This document shows positions 28,736 to 38,517 of a stretch of DNA of 47,738 nt, piece after piece. Origin of the DNA: Bodo saltans (Eukaryota > Euglenozoa > Kinetoplastea > Eubodonida > Bodonidae). Location: positions 885 to 48,622 of the forward strand of contig CYKH01001563.1 of assembly GCA_001460835.1 (NCBI GenBank). Direction: 5' to 3'. The position numbers and the translations under genes are program-made. Below the pieces are notes generated by a model. It worked only from the letters and a program-made list of their open reading frames with translations, had not been told where the DNA came from and searched no databases. Each line of letters opens with the position of its first letter. Position 1 is the first letter of the stretch.

Positions 28736-29308
28736 ATGATTCAGTCTCCAACGTCACTAATTCCCCAACCTCCACGTGCAGCTCCACCGCCCGCAGCTGT
28801 ATTATCATCGTCACAACATCTTCAACAGCAACAACAGCAACAAGGTCACTTGTTGATGGCACCCTCGTTGATAAGCACCCCCGCCGATACGACACTGCAG
28901 TCCTCTGGCACCGCGCCGCCCTCGCCCGCGAGTCCAGCCATGTGGCCGTTCGACTCTGCATCACCAGGAAGTATTCCGGTGGTTCAATCCATGCACTACC
29001 CAGAGGACGTGACGACAAGTGGCGGAATGTACAGCGGAGGGACCGGGACTGGGACGTCGTTTTCCACCCACCACCGGGGTAGTGCAGCAAGCGGAGGAGT
29101 AGGAGGCGGCAGCATGACGATAGGAGGGGTAATGATCGGTGGACTTTCGGTGAGTGAGCAAATGCAACAACGCCGAGCGTCAACCGAATCGAGAAATAGC
29201 GCCGCCAGCACCAGTGGGACGAGGACGAGCGCGATGATGTCTCCAGGACATCCGCAACACCTCGGCGATGATGTTGGTGGCGGCGGCAACATCCCAGGCG
29301 CCGATTAG
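28736..29308 (+). CDS. Low-complexity ORF in frame with, and upstream of, the CNG-type channel
   Basis: ATG at 28736, 190 residues ending at TAG 29306-29308. It is Ser/Gly/Pro/Gln-rich with no domain. The following 28 codons (29309-29392) are open and similar in composition, then the channel ORF begins at ATG 29393 in the same frame. There is no spacer with a polypyrimidine tract between the two, unlike every other gene pair in the window. So this is probably the N-terminal disordered tail of the channel, separated by a single stop. It may be a nonsense mutation, a base-call error or a readthrough site; a stand-alone small protein is the less likely alternative. Confidence 0.55.
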   Translation: MIQSPTSLIPQPPRAAPPPAAVLSSSQHLQQQQQQQGHLLMAPSLISTPADTTLQSSGTAPPSPASPAMWPFDSASPGSIPVVQSMHYPEDVTTSGGMYSGGTGTGTSFSTHHRGSAASGGVGGGSMTIGGVMIGGLSVSEQMQQRRASTESRNSAASTSGTRTSAMMSPGHPQHLGDDVGGGGNIPGAD

Positions 29309-29392
29309 AGCTACGCCACTCGTGCCTTCAACAACCAAGGCAGCTCCATCTCCATCTCACTGCCACCGCAGCAACAACATCAGCCTCGCGGT

Positions 29393-32300
29393 ATGACGAT
29401 GGTCTTGCCGAACTTAGACGGAGGTGGCAGCGGTGATGTCGGAAGATCCGCCAGCGGTTCGAATTGGCAGCAACAACAAAACAACAACAACGGCGCACCG
29501 ATGGTGACGATGATGCCGAGCATCGTGTCCGCTGCTAATTTATTAGTTCGACAGTCGTCAGCTGGGAGAATGGGCTCAGGAACCAACAATTCAAATCTTG
29601 GCGCGTCAATGATGGGAGGCGCTGGCGGTTCCGCATCTGGTGCGGCATCTGCGGCTGCGAGAATGCGCACCAACAAACTTCGAGCTAAAGTTTCAACCGG
29701 TAATTTATTGAAACTCCGAGCTGGTAATGAGACCTCCAACAGCAACAACAGCAACATTGTTGCATCAACGCCCAGTCCGTACGTTGATACCCCCCTCGTT
29801 GGAGGGTCGAAGTTTGGCAACGCCGCAGCGATGGCGATGACAATGTTGGGGCAGTCCACCATGCTCACTACATCCATTGCGTTAGCGTCTTCCACCCCAA
29901 AAGAAGGAGTCCTTGATATGCCCCCGCCGTCATGGTCTGCAGCAGCAGCCAATAACAACACCAGCAATATGACATTAGCGAGCCCGACACTAGCCCACAA
30001 CAACAACAACAACAACAACAACACTAGCAATAGTAACAACAACAACAACAACGGCAATCCGGCGACGACGCTAGGGAGAATATCGAGCAACCTCAGTTCC
30101 TTCAGCGCCCACTTGGGCAGCAATCACGGCGCCCATCAGGCAGGTGGTGCCGGAAACACGATGCCTCCAGTTCGCATCTCCTCGTCCGGTCATCTCCAGG
30201 GAGGAGGAGGTGGACACGCGGCGGCAGGTGCAGGCCCCCTCAATGATGACGACACTTTCACAGGTGACAACGCATCGATTAGCGTTAGCTTTCAAGCGTC
30301 ACACGGAGGTTTGCATGGAGGAGGTGGCGCTGCGGCGGCAGCACCTCGGCAAGCGTTCGTGCAGCACACCGCATCTGGCCAGCGGATATTGCAGAATCTT
30401 AGTTACGAAGAGCGTCTTCGCATGCAAGCCGTCTTTGACCGGTACGATACGAAAGGCACGGGCTCCATAGAAAACTCTACCTTGGTGAAATTATTATCAG
30501 AGATTGGCCACCCGATGCCAGCATCCCAGGCGCTCGAACTTCTGCGTCAAGTCGACTCGAACCAAAACGGTCTGATGGAGTTTGAAGAGCTTCTTCAGCT
30601 GGTGATTATTTTCAAAAGTGTTGCACAATTTCGGATGGACACGACCACTCCGAGCGGTAGCAGCGACCACCACTGGAGTGGCAGTGGGGCATCAGGAAAA
30701 CAATTTGATGGTGGTGCTGGTGGCGGTACCAGCGACGAAAGAGATGATTTCGCGGATATTCCTGGTGGTGCAAAAGCAACCTCCACTCAATATCACATCT
30801 CCAAAGCAATGAACAAGTTCAAAGCCATTCTCCCAGACTCGGCGCTGTGGAAGTGGACGTGGGAAATTACGATTCTCGTCACCTACATGTACATCTTCGC
30901 AAGCGTGACGTCCATGCACATGCGCGACGATACGGTTGACATTTGGAACCAGGCGGATTACTTTTACTGGTCCGACATTGGCATCACCGCGATCCTACTT
31001 GGTGAGATGATCATGTCGTGCTTCGTGTCGTTTCAAGGCAGGAATGGGGCGTGGGTCGAAGACTTTAGCGTCATCACAATGAACTACCTCGGAACATGGT
31101 TCATCCCAGATATGATTTCTCTCCTACCACTGAGATGCTTTGTGCCCGACAGGGCGCACGAATTGACCACGCTCATGATTGTGTTGGCCCATTTCCGTCT
31201 TGCGCGTTTCCCGCGATTGTACTTCACGAGCTTCTTGAACTCGAACCAAGTCGGTATGACCAGAGAGTACATTGGTTTCTACTTTGTCTTTGCGCCACTC
31301 GCCAAGCAGTTGGCCGCGCTGCTGTGCGCCATCCACTTGTACGCTGTCATTTGGATGAGAATTTTAGACGACACCCAAAACTACGCCACCGGGATTTACA
31401 TTACCATGTATTATTTCAGCGCGGTAGGCTACGGTGGCTTCGAAACGACGACTGCTTCCAGTGAATGGTGGTCGAATATCTGTTGCCTCTCTGCCCTGTT
31501 TATCAACGCTGCTGTGGTCGGGAATGTCGTTAGTATTATGAACCAGGCGGATGTGGAGGGGTCGCGACAGAACCGACTGGTCGAAACACAAGCCGTGTTG
31601 CAATTCTTTGACGTCCCCACCGCGCTGCAAGAGGAAATTCTACAATTTCAGAATTACGTCCTACAAAAAGATATTCAAACGGCGCATCGCGGGTTGATGG
31701 ACAGCCTCCCCGCAGAGATTCGCGCGAATTTGCAACTGCAACTCCAACTTCATGTCTTGTACGGCGTCCCACTATTCCGCACCGCGCATCAGACAGTCAA
31801 GATTGCGCTCGTGCAGCAATTCGCCTCCGTCATCTGCTGCCCAGAGGAGTACCTGGTGGTATCCGGTGAGGACGCTATGGATATTATTTTCATTTCGTAC
31901 GGGTTTATTGATCTTGTGGACTGCAACGGCGTCTACGTCACCACACTCCGGAATGGGCATTCATTTGGAGAAGCTTTGATGTTTGCACCCCGAGAGGCCC
32001 CAGTGATTCATGAAATGAGTGCCAAGTCACTTGGCTACTCAGAATTGTTGGTGCTTGGCATCGAAGGCTTATGGGCGGTGTCGGACATGTTCCCTGCCTT
32101 TGCTCGAGATATCGCGGAGTATGGAAGAGATATGCAGCTCGGTGTGGATGCACCGGTTGTAGCCCCGGATTGTGTCCCTGTCACCGCGTCTGCCGCGTTC
32201 GAGCCAACCGCGGGAGGGAGAGGCGATGCGCGACGTGGAAGTAAAATCGAACTCCGTGGAGGGGAAGATGACGATGACGACATCGAGATGATGCACCAGC

Positions 32301-35143
32301 ACCACCGTGATGATGAGGGTGTTGGATTCTTCGTTGGACCAAACGCTCACTCAGGAAGCGGCGATGAAAAAGACATGACAACAGACTTCGGAGCTGCCCA
32401 CGGCATCGTGCAGCCCACAGGTGGTGGTAGGACGACGCCGTCAAACAACAACATCAACAGTGCTAGTGAATTCCGAAGGATCTCTTCCGGTGCTCAAGGC
32501 AACAGGCGCCGCCAGAGCAGTGTTGCGTTTGCTCCCTCAGGTTCATCTGGCGGCGGCTCACCAGAAGAGCGCAAACGCCGTCGGAGTAGCGCAGGAACAA
32601 TGTCACCAGAGCATGACAAAGAGGAGCTACTCACCAAGCGAACCTCATCGCTGGCAGAGAGCATCAAAAACTTTTTTACGTTGGATGGGTCCGTCAAAGG
32701 TAACTTCGACAATGCGGCATCGCCAAAATCTCACGCCCGGACCGGCGTTCTGCGCCCCTTTCGTGTCAATGCCGAGGGGGAGGTCGCATTTCTGCTCGGC
32801 ATCGCTGGGAGCATTAGAGCCACATCCGACGCGTCCACGATGGCGATGGCGCAGAGCGTCATGATGAACGGCAGCACGTCGGGCAACAGCCTCAAAACGT
32901 CTTCACTGACCACCACAGCACGCGTCACTCCTGGCTTTCCTGTTGAGGGCAGTATTGGGCTGTCGACCTCCACCGACACCGGCGCTGCAACCACAGCAGC
33001 TCAACAACAACAACTGCGCATTCAGCAGGCACTCATCAAAGAAAATATCACCGCGACCGCCACTGCATCGTCGGATGCAGCAGCAACAGCATTCACAACA
33101 TCGTCGACATCACCTCCCTCGTCAAATGTCTCCCCTGGTCAGCATCACGGCAACAACAACAACCTCACCGTTGTCATTGGTGGTCTTCACTGTTCGCTCG
33201 CCGACAACTCAATGATTCAAAGCGGCGGCAGCGCGGCAAAGATCTCTCCCCCCTCGTCTTCCTCCAACAATGCTCCTCATCCCGTGTTGCCCACCCCGCG
33301 CACCAGCAACGGAGGTGGAAGCGTGACCACCGGTGGTGGTGGTGGTGGTGGTGCGCCACTTCTTCGTCGGCTTACTGTTCTGACGAGTGAAGAGGAGATG
33401 CCACCACATTCCCATAGCCACACGGTCACGCCCCTTGTAGTGTCGGGAGCGAGCACCGGGTTCTTTTTTGGAACCGGTGGCGGCCCTGCGGTTGCGGGGA
33501 CTAGCAACGCTCCCCATGGGAAACTGCAAACCCGACGTGGGACGGTGGTGGAGTCGAGTGGTGTTGGTGTTGCGCAGACACCGCGCACAGGCCTTGCCGG
33601 TGTGATCGGCCCAAATAATGCTACCGCAACCAGCGCCATCGCTCAAGCACCAACAAAGCATCAGCATCATCACGGTCAGCAACAAGGCGCCCTTTCAGCA
33701 CACCGTCAACAAAAAGCCGCTGCCGTTGGCGTGTTCCCAACGATTTACACGTCAACGCACGGAGATGACAACGACCATAGCAGTCCAGTCGGTACGGGTG
33801 AAGTACCGTTCATAAAGATATCAGGACAGCGAAGCCAAAGCCAACAGCCACAAGACCAACAACCACCTCAGGTTGTCGTGACTGCAACGAGCAACAGTTC
33901 CGATGAAGTATTCCGTGAGGCGGATCGTCAACGCCGTCAACGAAAAAAGAATCAGTCAGGAGATGACGTTGGAAGCACAACGGGCGACGATGACGATGTC
34001 GTAAAGAGCCCGTTGTTGCTTGGTGCAGAGGGCCAACAAGGAGGGCACGAAGCAACAGAAGGCGACGATGAATCAGATGACTGGAAGGAGGTTCGTGCGG
34101 ACGCAGCAGTGACAGAGAGCCGCGACAAAGCGATGAGGAGGCGACGAGCGAAGAAATCAGAAAAAGGAACATCTCATCACGCATTTGACGACGATGACGA
34201 GAGTCACGAGACAAGTTCGATTAGCACAGCAGGAGGCATCGCCAAGAAGCCCATCATCGCCTGGCATGCACACGGAGGAGGATCAGCAGGGGATGCAACG
34301 TCTCCGCGTGCAGCCGATGCGACCACCACCACCAACACGCATGCATCACGCCTGCACTCTCTGCCACACGGAGTAGCCGCAGGTCGAGTAGCAACAATTG
34401 TCGCTAACGGTGGTCGATCACCAAATTCCCAGGAGGGAACTGCGCAACAACCACCGCTGATGATTCCCCCTGTTGGAGGCAATGGCGGGGGAGTGATGCA
34501 TCAACTATTCCTAGGAGGTGGTGCTGCTGCTGGTACCCCGCATCACTACCATCACACCCTGGCGCAGCAGCATCATGTAGGAGGAGGAGGAGTGGTCCCC
34601 TTCCTCGACGATCCGTGTAACATTCACATGACAAACGAGGAGTGGCAATTACTCGTCAGTGAAGTCACTGCGCTGTTAAAGCTTGTGGACCAAGCGTCGG
34701 ACAGACTCACGTCGTTGACGTCGCCTCACTCCCCGCCAAATAGCAGCAGTACGATCACGTCAGCGACCGGTGGTGGTGGTGGCGGGGACGGTTTAGTGCA
34801 GGAGAACAGTCATTCACTCTACAGCCCCGCAGCCACCAACACACCGCATCACTCCCCGCACACTGGGCCTTACAAGCCACCCACAAGGACGACGATCCTG
34901 CCCATAGTGACAAGTATGAGCGGGGGTGATGGAGATCTTGTGTTAGCATTCCACTCCCCACCAACACCCACAAGGGGGGAACATGACGAGTCGGTCTCTT
35001 ACAAAAAATCGAAGCGAGAGGACTCAGACAACTTGTCTGCGACAGCAAAACCGCTTGAAGCCCCTGTGCCACAGCAAGCTATCCAGCCAAGAGATGAAGA
35101 CATCGTGAGAGCCATGTCTAGCGGTAGCGATGACGATTCGTAA
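29393..35143 (+). CDS. EF-hand-containing cyclic-nucleotide-gated/EAG-type K+ channel
   Basis: ATG at 29393, 1,916 residues. A long Asn/Ser/Gly-rich N-terminus precedes two EF-hands at about 345-400; the first loop is degenerate (DTKGTGSIENST), the second canonical (DSNQNGLMEFEE). The channel follows: S1 near 485 (WTWEITILVTYMYIFASV), S2/S3, an S4-like helix with spaced Arg (HFRLARFPRLYF), S5 (LAALLCAIHLYAVIWM), and a pore with filter SAVGYGGFE near 676. A C-linker and cyclic-nucleotide-binding fold (about 800-905) follow, with FGEALMFAPREAPV at the phosphate-binding cassette. The last ~1,000 residues are low-complexity except an ordered patch near 1740-1780 (NEEWQLLVSEVTALLKLVDQ). The filter predicts K+ selectivity. 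Regulation by calcium through the EF-hands is inferred. One chain forms a quarter of a tetrameric channel in plasma or flagellar membrane. Confidence 0.88.
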   Translation: MTMVLPNLDGGGSGDVGRSASGSNWQQQQNNNNGAPMVTMMPSIVSAANLLVRQSSAGRMGSGTNNSNLGASMMGGAGGSASGAASAAARMRTNKLRAKVSTGNLLKLRAGNETSNSNNSNIVASTPSPYVDTPLVGGSKFGNAAAMAMTMLGQSTMLTTSIALASSTPKEGVLDMPPPSWSAAAANNNTSNMTLASPTLAHNNNNNNNNTSNSNNNNNNGNPATTLGRISSNLSSFSAHLGSNHGAHQAGGAGNTMPPVRISSSGHLQGGGGGHAAAGAGPLNDDDTFTGDNASISVSFQASHGGLHGGGGAAAAAPRQAFVQHTASGQRILQNLSYEERLRMQAVFDRYDTKGTGSIENSTLVKLLSEIGHPMPASQALELLRQVDSNQNGLMEFEELLQLVIIFKSVAQFRMDTTTPSGSSDHHWSGSGASGKQFDGGAGGGTSDERDDFADIPGGAKATSTQYHISKAMNKFKAILPDSALWKWTWEITILVTYMYIFASVTSMHMRDDTVDIWNQADYFYWSDIGITAILLGEMIMSCFVSFQGRNGAWVEDFSVITMNYLGTWFIPDMISLLPLRCFVPDRAHELTTLMIVLAHFRLARFPRLYFTSFLNSNQVGMTREYIGFYFVFAPLAKQLAALLCAIHLYAVIWMRILDDTQNYATGIYITMYYFSAVGYGGFETTTASSEWWSNICCLSALFINAAVVGNVVSIMNQADVEGSRQNRLVETQAVLQFFDVPTALQEEILQFQNYVLQKDIQTAHRGLMDSLPAEIRANLQLQLQLHVLYGVPLFRTAHQTVKIALVQQFASVICCPEEYLVVSGEDAMDIIFISYGFIDLVDCNGVYVTTLRNGHSFGEALMFAPREAPVIHEMSAKSLGYSELLVLGIEGLWAVSDMFPAFARDIAEYGRDMQLGVDAPVVAPDCVPVTASAAFEPTAGGRGDARRGSKIELRGGEDDDDDIEMMHQHHRDDEGVGFFVGPNAHSGSGDEKDMTTDFGAAHGIVQPTGGGRTTPSNNNINSASEFRRISSGAQGNRRRQSSVAFAPSGSSGGGSPEERKRRRSSAGTMSPEHDKEELLTKRTSSLAESIKNFFTLDGSVKGNFDNAASPKSHARTGVLRPFRVNAEGEVAFLLGIAGSIRATSDASTMAMAQSVMMNGSTSGNSLKTSSLTTTARVTPGFPVEGSIGLSTSTDTGAATTAAQQQQLRIQQALIKENITATATASSDAAATAFTTSSTSPPSSNVSPGQHHGNNNNLTVVIGGLHCSLADNSMIQSGGSAAKISPPSSSSNNAPHPVLPTPRTSNGGGSVTTGGGGGGGAPLLRRLTVLTSEEEMPPHSHSHTVTPLVVSGASTGFFFGTGGGPAVAGTSNAPHGKLQTRRGTVVESSGVGVAQTPRTGLAGVIGPNNATATSAIAQAPTKHQHHHGQQQGALSAHRQQKAAAVGVFPTIYTSTHGDDNDHSSPVGTGEVPFIKISGQRSQSQQPQDQQPPQVVVTATSNSSDEVFREADRQRRQRKKNQSGDDVGSTTGDDDDVVKSPLLLGAEGQQGGHEATEGDDESDDWKEVRADAAVTESRDKAMRRRRAKKSEKGTSHHAFDDDDESHETSSISTAGGIAKKPIIAWHAHGGGSAGDATSPRAADATTTTNTHASRLHSLPHGVAAGRVATIVANGGRSPNSQEGTAQQPPLMIPPVGGNGGGVMHQLFLGGGAAAGTPHHYHHTLAQQHHVGGGGVVPFLDDPCNIHMTNEEWQLLVSEVTALLKLVDQASDRLTSLTSPHSPPNSSSTITSATGGGGGGDGLVQENSHSLYSPAATNTPHHSPHTGPYKPPTRTTILPIVTSMSGGDGDLVLAFHSPPTPTRGEHDESVSYKKSKREDSDNLSATAKPLEAPVPQQAIQPRDEDIVRAMSSGSDDDS

Positions 35144-36434
35144 GAAACAACAAAATGAAAGAAAAAGTAGCACCGCGGCGAAGTTTCTACGAAAAAAGAA
35201 GAAATTATAGCACTTTACTCCTCCTGCAATCCCCCAAGCTAAAAGTAGCATAGGCGAACACCGACAAGGTGGTAACAGAGTTAAATAGTTGCAGTCTGTG
35301 CCTTTCTCTTAAAAGTAGTGAAATCACAAAGAGCAATGTTTTGAGGGGCGTGCGTGCGTGTTGATTAGAGAGATATTTTGTGTTGTCTAGGGGGGCACCA
35401 CAGATGGGGGGCACCACGCACTTGAAAACTTGAAAAAAGTAAAGTGCAAGAGTGTTAAAAAAAACGCACAAAAAAGAGGGGTAAGTCAATGTAAAAAGAA
35501 CAGAAAGGGGAGCGACAGAAGAACGTAAAAAAAGCAAGACATGACGACCACTAATAAAAGGTGGGTACTTGCGCACGTTGTTCTCGTTTCTAACTTGGAT
35601 GGGTTGTATCATTCTCGTATACAAAGCGGAGGGGGAGACTTTGAAGTCCAAGGAATGCTTTTTTTTTTTCTTTCGCCTGCGCTTTTTTTTCTTTCGCCTG
35701 CGCTTTTTTTTTTTGTTTCGATTTCCTTTCCAATTTCTTATCATTTCAATCAAAACTCGCTGATGTGTAACATTCAGCAATGACATCCCCCTGAACGAAC
35801 AGAAATGCCTGGGGGCTCCGAAGAACCTCTCACCGTCCATTTCTGGACATCACGATAGGTTTCGTTACCATCTCCGCCTTTCACTCTCACTCTCACTCTC
35901 AGAGAGAGAATAAGCAAGTTTCGTCACTCGCCCCTGCGCGCACACATAGTTTAAGGAGCGGCGGTTCAGAGGGTGTAAGGTAGCGGTGTGTGCGTGTGTG
36001 TGTGTGTGGCAAATGTGTTGTGAAAAGGGGGGTGGTTAAGGTGGGTTACGGGATTATAGAGGAAAGTGTACGCGTTCTTCTTTTAGCAAGAGCTGTTTCT
36101 CCGCGAGAAATATTGCGATCCTTGTGGGGGTACAACATATCCAAGGTTTGTTTCTGTCCTCTTTTTTTTTTGGCGTCGAAGGTCTGACAGAAAGGTCCGA
36201 TCGAAAGAGAATAAAAAATAAAAAGAGATGTCAAATCGAGGCCAAATTCCGTGCGTCATGATAAGCGCTCCGGTGCTGACGTTGTCACTACAGACGGGGA
36301 TGAACGTGTCCGTTCTCACAGCGCTGAACAAACGCGTCTAACCGCTGCGGGAAACCCTCCTGTGGCTGCCACCACCTGGTGGTGGTGGCCGCAACCGCAG
36401 CACAACTCATTCCAGCAACGCCTCCTCCCATAAT
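35144..36434. other. Longest spacer in the cluster, no gene supported
   Basis: About 1.29 kb between the channel and the RING gene. A minus-strand frame of 211 codons (35205-35840) is rich in Lys/Arg runs made by poly(T) and has no domain; I do not accept it. Visible structures are a repeated GGGGGGCACCAC at about 35390 and 35406, a 21-bp tandem repeat at 35670, CACTCT and GT microsatellites at about 35880-35905 and 35982-36008, and the first copy of a 119-bp duplication at the right end. A short plus frame at 36251-36433 is in the frame of the RING ORF and may be remains of its N-terminus. Confidence 0.45.
35670..35711. repeat. 21-bp tandem repeat, two copies
   Basis: CTTTCGCCTGCGC plus a T-run is repeated at 35670 and 35691 within a poly(T)-rich tract. 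Non-coding context. Confidence 0.85.
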
Positions 36435-36600
36435 TATCAACAACAGCAACAAGTACAACAGCAACAAGTACAACAGCAGAGGACACCGACGGTGGTGGTG
36501 GTGGTGGCCGCAACCGCAGCACAACTCATTCCAGCAACGCCTCCTCCCATAATTATCAACAGCAACAACAACAACAGCAACTACAACAACAGCAACAAGT
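36378..36600. repeat. 119-bp offset direct duplication
   Basis: A block starting GGTGGTGGCCGCAACCGCAG, through CTCATTCCAGCAACGCC and CATAATTATCAACA, into CAGCAACAAGTACAAC, occurs at about 36384 and again 119 bp later. Because 119 is not a multiple of three, the duplication changes the reading frame leading into the RING gene. Confidence 0.88.
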
Positions 36601-36634
36601 ACAACAATCGAGGCATGCACAACAATCGAGCAAC

Positions 36635-37909
36635 ATGATGACGCGAAGCATTGGTGGTGGCGGTGGTGACGGTCCTTCTCCCTTGATGAACGATGCACAG
36701 CACCAGCAACAACAACACCGTTCGCGTCGAGTTGGTAACGACCAGAACAACAACCACAACAACAACAACAACAACCGCCTTGCCCCTGCAGCAGTACCTG
36801 ATTGGCTGAACGCGAATCGACGTCAAGCTGAAGGAGCCGACAATCGGCAGCACCAGCAACAGTTGCATGGTTTCAGAAACCCTTTTGCGTCGCATCAGCA
36901 TCAGCATCGAGAGGATCACGAGAGTAGACATCCACACCAACAGCATCATCAACCTTCAATGGGCCGCTATGCCACCGCAATGGCACATGGAGGGGGCAAC
37001 AACGCTCAGCTTCTGCAGCCTCCGCGGCCTCAACAACAACAACAAGATGCTGTGTTGGGTTTGATGGGAACTCTGGGGCGGGTAACAGCGCGCGACGATA
37101 GTCATCAAACAACAGGAAGTGGTCTCCAGGCGGGATTCTTCGCTCCTTCAAGTGCTGCTCATCATCACCACCACCACTATCTTCATCTTTCGGGCTACCA
37201 GCATCATAATCGTGGTGTCCCTCCTCGTGCCCACCGCTACGATCCCTATCATCAACTTGATGACGATGGTGAAGAAGAAGATACCCATCACGTAAGGTTC
37301 CCTGATAGTGACGACGATGATATGCACCACTACCCAAGAAGAAACTACAACACGAGGCAGCAGTTTCATCATCACCATCACCACGCAGCAGTGCTACACC
37401 AGTTGTTTGCAGGTGGTGGTGGTGGTCACCCACGCGGCGGGGGTCGCCTTCATCAGCACCGCCAGCGACTGGTGGACCCTGATGCTATGACATACGATGA
37501 GTTGTCTACTCTATGCGACACTATTGGCAACGTGGATGTGCCTACCAAAGGTTGGGAGCACTGGGTGCTGTCCACTGAGGAGTTGTATCAAGTCAGTGAA
37601 GCCATGCGGAGCAAACAACCGAAAACAACAACAACAACATCCTCCTCGTCGGTGAAGAAGGAAGAAAGTGTGAACGAGGCCGAGGTAGAAGAGGAGGATT
37701 ATGCGGTCCAGTGCTGCATCTGCTTGGAGTCGTGGGCTGCTGACCGGCCACTACCAACACCTCCAACCCCACTAGCTGGTGTGAATGACGACGAAGGTGA
37801 TGATGAGGTAGAATATTTAGGTCGCCGCTCGGCCAGTGCTATGAAAACATGTCGACTGACGAGAGGCCGCGGCAGCGGAGGAATCAAGCGTGCGCTGCTC
37901 AGTATCTAA
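36635..37909 (+). CDS. RING-finger protein, N-terminal part (frame-broken)
   Basis: Frame 36434-37909 is open; the first ATG is 36635, giving 424 residues, but the true start may lie in the duplicated DNA upstream. The protein is dominated by Gln, His, Asn and Asp low-complexity. A small ordered segment (DPDAMTYDELSTLCDTIGNVDVP, residues about 280-302) precedes an acidic stretch and the start of a RING: QCCICLESW, giving the first two zinc ligands. Then a 30-residue insert and KTC. After that the frame ends at 37909 without the His/Cys core, and the final CPVC pair is found in another frame (next entry). As an intact gene it would encode an E3 ubiquitin ligase. Confidence 0.65.
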   Translation: MMTRSIGGGGGDGPSPLMNDAQHQQQQHRSRRVGNDQNNNHNNNNNNRLAPAAVPDWLNANRRQAEGADNRQHQQQLHGFRNPFASHQHQHREDHESRHPHQQHHQPSMGRYATAMAHGGGNNAQLLQPPRPQQQQQDAVLGLMGTLGRVTARDDSHQTTGSGLQAGFFAPSSAAHHHHHHYLHLSGYQHHNRGVPPRAHRYDPYHQLDDDGEEEDTHHVRFPDSDDDDMHHYPRRNYNTRQQFHHHHHHAAVLHQLFAGGGGGHPRGGGRLHQHRQRLVDPDAMTYDELSTLCDTIGNVDVPTKGWEHWVLSTEELYQVSEAMRSKQPKTTTTTSSSSVKKEESVNEAEVEEEDYAVQCCICLESWAADRPLPTPPTPLAGVNDDEGDDEVEYLGRRSASAMKTCRLTRGRGSGGIKRALLSI

Positions 37910-38517
37910 ATACGAAGCACGTGTGCCCTGTGTGCCGACAGGATCTCAATGAGTTCTCATCGCAGCAGCGTCGTGCCTTTGAAAAGGTTGCAGGAGGAGG
38001 TGCAACATCAGCAGCAGAAGCTCACAACGCACACAATGGTAATGGTGGTCCACGGCAGCCAGCCGTCGTGACCACCGCTGAGTCGCGTCAGGGATCACAG
38101 CAGCTTCGCCGCACGGGACCACCGCCGCCGGCTGTGACTGTTGCTATTGCTTCGACTAATGCAACTACCTCTGTCACTGCAACACCCACCACCACCGCAG
38201 CAGCAATGTCACAGTCTCAGCTCGCCGCCAATGCTGCAGCAGCTCGTCACGAGCGATATATCCAGCAGCAACGAGAAGATAGTGTTGGGCAAGCAGCAAC
38301 TCCTCTGGCGCCATCTGCCGCAGCAGCAGCAGTCCCAGCAGCAGCAACAGGGCCTTCGCCGACTGCTGTTGCAACAACATCATCATCACTCCCTTCGCCA
38401 AACGGGGGTGTGGAGGGAAAGAATGCAAACGAAGAAGACGAAGACGACAGTCATCTGTGGACTATCGGTCGGAAGAAGAATGCGGGTGGACAGCGACGCA
38501 GAAATCGCAAGTCATAG
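37849..38517 (+). CDS. RING-finger protein, C-terminal part (frame-broken)
   Basis: This frame holds QACAAQYLNTKHVCPVCRQDL, the last part of a RING-H2 finger (helix plus the final Cys pair), followed by an Ala/Thr/Gln/Ser-rich tail ending in an acidic patch and a basic Trp-containing end (DSHLWTIGRKKNAGG). The ATG at 37849 gives an unconvincing start; it is more likely the continuation of the previous ORF after a frameshift near 37845-37905. The segment expected to hold the C-x-H-x2-H/C ligands was not found in any of the three frames, so bases may be missing, not merely shifted. Confidence 0.6.
   Translation: MSTDERPRQRRNQACAAQYLNTKHVCPVCRQDLNEFSSQQRRAFEKVAGGGATSAAEAHNAHNGNGGPRQPAVVTTAESRQGSQQLRRTGPPPPAVTVAIASTNATTSVTATPTTTAAAMSQSQLAANAAAARHERYIQQQREDSVGQAATPLAPSAAAAAVPAAATGPSPTAVATTSSSLPSPNGGVEGKNANEEDEDDSHLWTIGRKKNAGGQRRRNRKS

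Noticed and set aside
29380-30123. Leu-rich minus-strand ORF opposite the channel N-terminus
   Set aside because: Poly-Leu arises from antisense of CAA/AAC repeats; no membrane-protein pattern beyond that.
35205-35840. 211-codon minus-strand ORF
   Set aside because: Its Lys/Arg runs come from poly(T) on the plus strand and the remainder shows no domain; strand disagrees with the cluster.
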